From NCBI RefSeq assembly GCF_000243415.2, contig NZ_KI912270.1:3224001-3288000 (forward strand): DNA of 64,000 nt, given 5' to 3'. The notes under the pieces were generated by a model, which was not told where the DNA came from, searched no databases, and saw nothing but the letters and a program-made list of their open reading frames with translations. Source of the DNA: Mycolicibacterium tusciae JS617. GTDB taxonomy: Bacteria; Actinomycetota; Actinomycetes; Mycobacteriales; Mycobacteriaceae. Shown piece by piece: positions 61,749-64,000 of the stretch; position 1 is the first letter of the stretch, and every line of letters begins with the position of its first letter. The position numbers were made by a program, and so were the translations under genes.

Positions 61749-62774
61749 ATGGCATCTGCGCAACGCGAACCCAAAGTCGTCGTCCTCGGTGGAGGCTCCT
61801 GGGGCACCACCGTGGCGTCCATCTGCGCCCGACGAGGGCCGACGCTGCAATGGGTGCGCTCCGAGGAGACCGCCAACGACATCAACGAGAAACATCGCAA
61901 CTCGAAATACCTCGGCAACGAGGTCGAGTTGTCGCCGACGCTGCAGGCCACCACCGACTTCTCCGAGGCCGCCGATTGCGCCGACGTCGTCGTGATGGGC
62001 GTGCCCTCGCACGGCTTCCGCGGCGTGCTCGAGCACCTGGCCAAGGAGCTACGGCCGTGGGTTCCGGTGGTGTCCCTGGTGAAGGGCCTCGAGCAGGGCA
62101 CCAACTATCGGATGAGCCAGATCGTCAACGAGGTGCTGCCCGGTCACCCGGCGGGCATCCTGGCCGGGCCTAACATCGCGCGGGAGGTCGCCGAGGGATA
62201 TGCCGCCGCCGCGGTACTCGCGATGCCCGACCAGAGTCTCGCGGCGAACCTTGGAAACCTGTTCCGCACGAAGAGATTTCGGACCTATACCACCGATGAT
62301 GTCGTCGGGGTGGAGATGGCGGGTGCGCTCAAGAACGTGTACGCGATCGCCGTGGGGATGGGCTATTCCCTTGGCATCGGCGAAAATACCCGCGCGATGG
62401 TGATTGCCCGCGCCTTGCGGGAGATGTCGAAGCTCGGCGAAGCGATGGGCGGTCATCGTGACACGTTCGCGGGCCTGGCCGGCATGGGTGACCTCATCGT
62501 CACATGCACCAGCCAGCGCAGCCGCAACCGCCACGTCGGCGAACAACTCGGCTCCGGTAAGACGATCGAAGAGATCATCTCCTCCATGAATCAGGTCGCC
62601 GAGGGCGTGAAGGCCGCAAGCGTGATCATGGAATTCGCGGAAAAGTACGGCATCTCGATGCCTATCGCGCGCGAAGTCGACGGCGTGGTCAACCACGGTT
62701 CCACCGTCGAACAGGCCTACCGTGGCCTGGCCGCCGAGAAGCCCGGCCATGAGGTGCACGGCGCAGGATTCTGA
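61749..62774 (+). CDS. gpsA: NAD(P)+ glycerol-3-phosphate dehydrogenase
   Basis: 341 residues from the ATG at 61749. It makes sn-glycerol-3-phosphate for phospholipids. N-terminal Rossmann motif VVVLGGGSWGTT, AGPNIAREVAEG near 140, catalytic Lys in AGALKNVYAIA near 195 and the GAGMGDLIVTCTS-type motif GLAGMGDLIVTCTSQRSRN. Full length and intact. The order YajQ / gpsA matches the Rv0566c-Rv0564c region of M. tuberculosis. Confidence 0.95.
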   Translation: MASAQREPKVVVLGGGSWGTTVASICARRGPTLQWVRSEETANDINEKHRNSKYLGNEVELSPTLQATTDFSEAADCADVVVMGVPSHGFRGVLEHLAKELRPWVPVVSLVKGLEQGTNYRMSQIVNEVLPGHPAGILAGPNIAREVAEGYAAAAVLAMPDQSLAANLGNLFRTKRFRTYTTDDVVGVEMAGALKNVYAIAVGMGYSLGIGENTRAMVIARALREMSKLGEAMGGHRDTFAGLAGMGDLIVTCTSQRSRNRHVGEQLGSGKTIEEIISSMNQVAEGVKAASVIMEFAEKYGISMPIAREVDGVVNHGSTVEQAYRGLAAEKPGHEVHGAGF

Positions 62775-62784
62775 GTCCGGTGGC

Positions 62785-63318
62785 TCAGTTGAAGTACGGG
62801 TTGGTGCCCTCGGGACGATCCACCAGCGGGTTGCGACCACCGTTGATGATGTAGCTGCCCGTTGGGCTGAGAACGAACCCCGACTGGATGCGGCTGTCCG
62901 AACAGGTCGTCACGGACCCGTCGCTGCCGCAGCTGACCGTCTGATAGCTGAGACGCGAACCCGCCGGGAGCGGCTTGGCGTTGACACTTGCAAAGACATC
63001 GCCAGCCGCAGTGGAGAACGCCGGCGCGCCCGGCCCGCCGCTGACAAGGTTCTCGCCCTGTGGCGCCCCGGGGATCGGGCCACTGCAGCCGTAGCCACCG
63101 TTGCGCTGCATGACGCAGGTCAAGCCGTCGGGCGTCTTGAAGGCGTACCAGTCATTGCCCATCACCTGGTACTCCGACAGGTTCGCCGGTGCGTACGCGT
63201 TCACGTTGGGCGGCGGCGGAGGTGGCGGTGCCGGCGGCTGAGCCATGGCGATACCCGGCAGTCCGATGAGGGCCGCGGAGCCAACAACGCCGATCAGCAT
63301 TCTGTTCAGCACGTCCAC
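62785..63318 (-). CDS. Secreted protein of unknown function
   Basis: 177 residues, GTG start at 63318 (an ATG at 63300 is also possible). Signal peptide ending near IAMAQ (residue 26), a Pro-rich stretch PPAPPPPPPPN, then a small domain with two disulphide candidates (LTCVMQRNGGYGCSG and VSCGSDGSVTTCSDS). The pattern is common in mycobacterial secreted proteins with unknown function. Converges on gpsA, 10 bp away. Confidence 0.75.
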   Translation of the reverse strand: MDVLNRMLIGVVGSAALIGLPGIAMAQPPAPPPPPPPNVNAYAPANLSEYQVMGNDWYAFKTPDGLTCVMQRNGGYGCSGPIPGAPQGENLVSGGPGAPAFSTAAGDVFASVNAKPLPAGSRLSYQTVSCGSDGSVTTCSDSRIQSGFVLSPTGSYIINGGRNPLVDRPEGTNPYFN

Positions 63319-63512
63319 ACCCTAAGTGGCGCGCCTGCGACTCGCAGCATGCCCCTGACATCGGCCTCTGGCCTGCGGGCGTTACCTGCTTAGCCAGCGA
63401 TTGGGTGCGCCGGCAGTCGCTGACGGGCTGTCTCGAATTGAAGTTCTCGCTGGATCGACGGGCATAGTTCGTCGCTGGATCGATGGTGAGTGTTAGTACT
63501 GGGGCCGCCCGA

Positions 63513-64000
63513 TCAGGCGGGCAGTGGTGTGCTGGCGAGGTGGTTGAGGATCTTGCCGATGTTGTGGACCGCGGCGTGGAATGTCCATTCGCTGCGTGCT
63601 CGGGCCAGGCCTCTGCCGGTGAATCGGCGGAATCCGAGGTTGTGCTTGGCATGTCCGAATGGTGTCTCGGCGATGTGAGATCGCATGGCGTACTGAATGA
63701 TTCCCTGCGGGGTGCGTAACCGGTGAGCCATCGCCGCGATCGGATCGGCGTCGGTGGGCGGTGGCCCTTGAGTGGGATGTTCGGTGGCCGCGTGGTGCAC
63801 GTCGCGGGCCTTGCCGGTAGCGATCAGCCGGTCTGGTCCTGGCGCGGTCAGGTTCTCGTTCGTGCAGTAGCCGGCGTCGGCGAGCACCATCGCGATCGAG
63901 GAGGCGGTGGCCGTGGTTGATGTGTCATCGCGGCGGTGGCCGGTGATCAGGTCCGCGGACTTGATGGCCTTGTCGATCATGTCGGTGTAGTACTGGTTGT
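63513..64000 (-). CDS. IS1182-like transposase, C-terminal part (runs off the window)
   Basis: Partial gene; the reading continues beyond 64000. The visible end has ADAGYCTNENL, GPDRLIATGKARD, HRLRTPQGIIQYAMRSHIAETPFGHAKHNLGFRRFTGRG and WTFHAAVHNIGKILNHL, typical of the DDE_Tnp_1 domain of IS1182 elements. The element boundary on the left is not certain; TCGCTGGATCGA occurs twice (63447-63458 and 63472-63483) and may mark it. Confidence 0.85.
   Translation of the reverse strand, partial: NQYYTDMIDKAIKSADLITGHRRDDTSTTATASSIAMVLADAGYCTNENLTAPGPDRLIATGKARDVHHAATEHPTQGPPPTDADPIAAMAHRLRTPQGIIQYAMRSHIAETPFGHAKHNLGFRRFTGRGLARARSEWTFHAAVHNIGKILNHLASTPLPA

Overview
The window is high-GC actinobacterial DNA from a mycobacterium, most likely a non-tuberculous, environmental (Mycolicibacterium-like) species. 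The evidence is gene content: two mycolic-acid methyltransferases, a KasA/KasB-type ketoacyl synthase, a TB8.4 (Rv1174c)-like secreted protein, a PknF-like kinase, a deazaflavin-dependent nitroreductase family protein, PPK2, many lipoproteins with mycobacterial lipoboxes, and a YajQ / tRNA-Tyr / GpsA locus. All assignments come from reading the sequence and from remembered family motifs; no database search was run.

Layout. 0-7.4 kb: a P450-TetR operon, a LysR regulator with a striking upstream dyad, a serine-hydrolase lipoprotein, an ISL3-family insertion sequence (copy 1), and an uncharacterised gene divergent from a TetR regulator. 7.4-10.3 kb: TB8.4-like antigen, PknF-like kinase, D-2-hydroxyacid dehydrogenase. 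10.5-20 kb: a tightly packed, partly overlapping operon with a five-gene oligopeptide-type ABC importer, a TauE-like permease, an IclR regulator, glucarate dehydratase and a second D-2-hydroxyacid dehydrogenase. It reads as a sugar-acid uptake and breakdown unit. 20-24.8 kb: a three-gene minus-strand group (cNMP-binding, CsbD-like coiled coil, Ala/Lys-rich coiled coil), an IS481-family element inserted in a palindromic repeat, and a transmembrane Ser/Thr kinase. 25-30.4 kb: lipid genes (two mycolate methyltransferases and a KasB-like protein with its catalytic Cys replaced by Asp), PPK2, a DUF5994 gene coupled to a 46-residue microprotein, and CspA. 30.7-41 kb: an envelope region with a DUF4185 protein, ISL3 copy 2, a PGRP-type amidase, a DUF4333 protein, a zinc metallopeptidase, a Ser/Thr kinase, a penicillin-binding-like protein, and a kinase fused to an extracellular solute-binding domain. 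41-45 kb: a second P450 and a large UPF0104-type membrane protein with a kinase-like middle. 45-49 kb: mobile DNA (IS110 family, a DUF559 gene between two palindromic repeats, an IS3-family element). 49-58.4 kb: DUF2237, nitroreductase, amino-acid permease, FAD oxidase, homocysteine-methyltransferase-like enzyme, lipoproteins, DUF4436, and a second serine hydrolase. 58.4-64 kb: two decayed genes, tRNA-Tyr, YajQ, transglutaminase, GpsA, a secreted protein, and the edge of an IS1182-like transposase.

The strongest unusual signals concern how the insertion sequences relate to palindromes. Both ISL3 copies sit in the centre of the dyad CGTCATC-N4-GATGACG. A separate ~53-bp palindromic repeat (arms GCGATTTCGGTGCGC / GCGCACCGAAATCGC) occurs three times, and two copies have been split in the loop by unrelated elements (IS481 and IS3 families), with target duplications visible. 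Other notable points are the KasB-like Cys-to-Asp protein beside mycolate methyltransferases, the kinase/solute-binding fusion, and the coupled microprotein.
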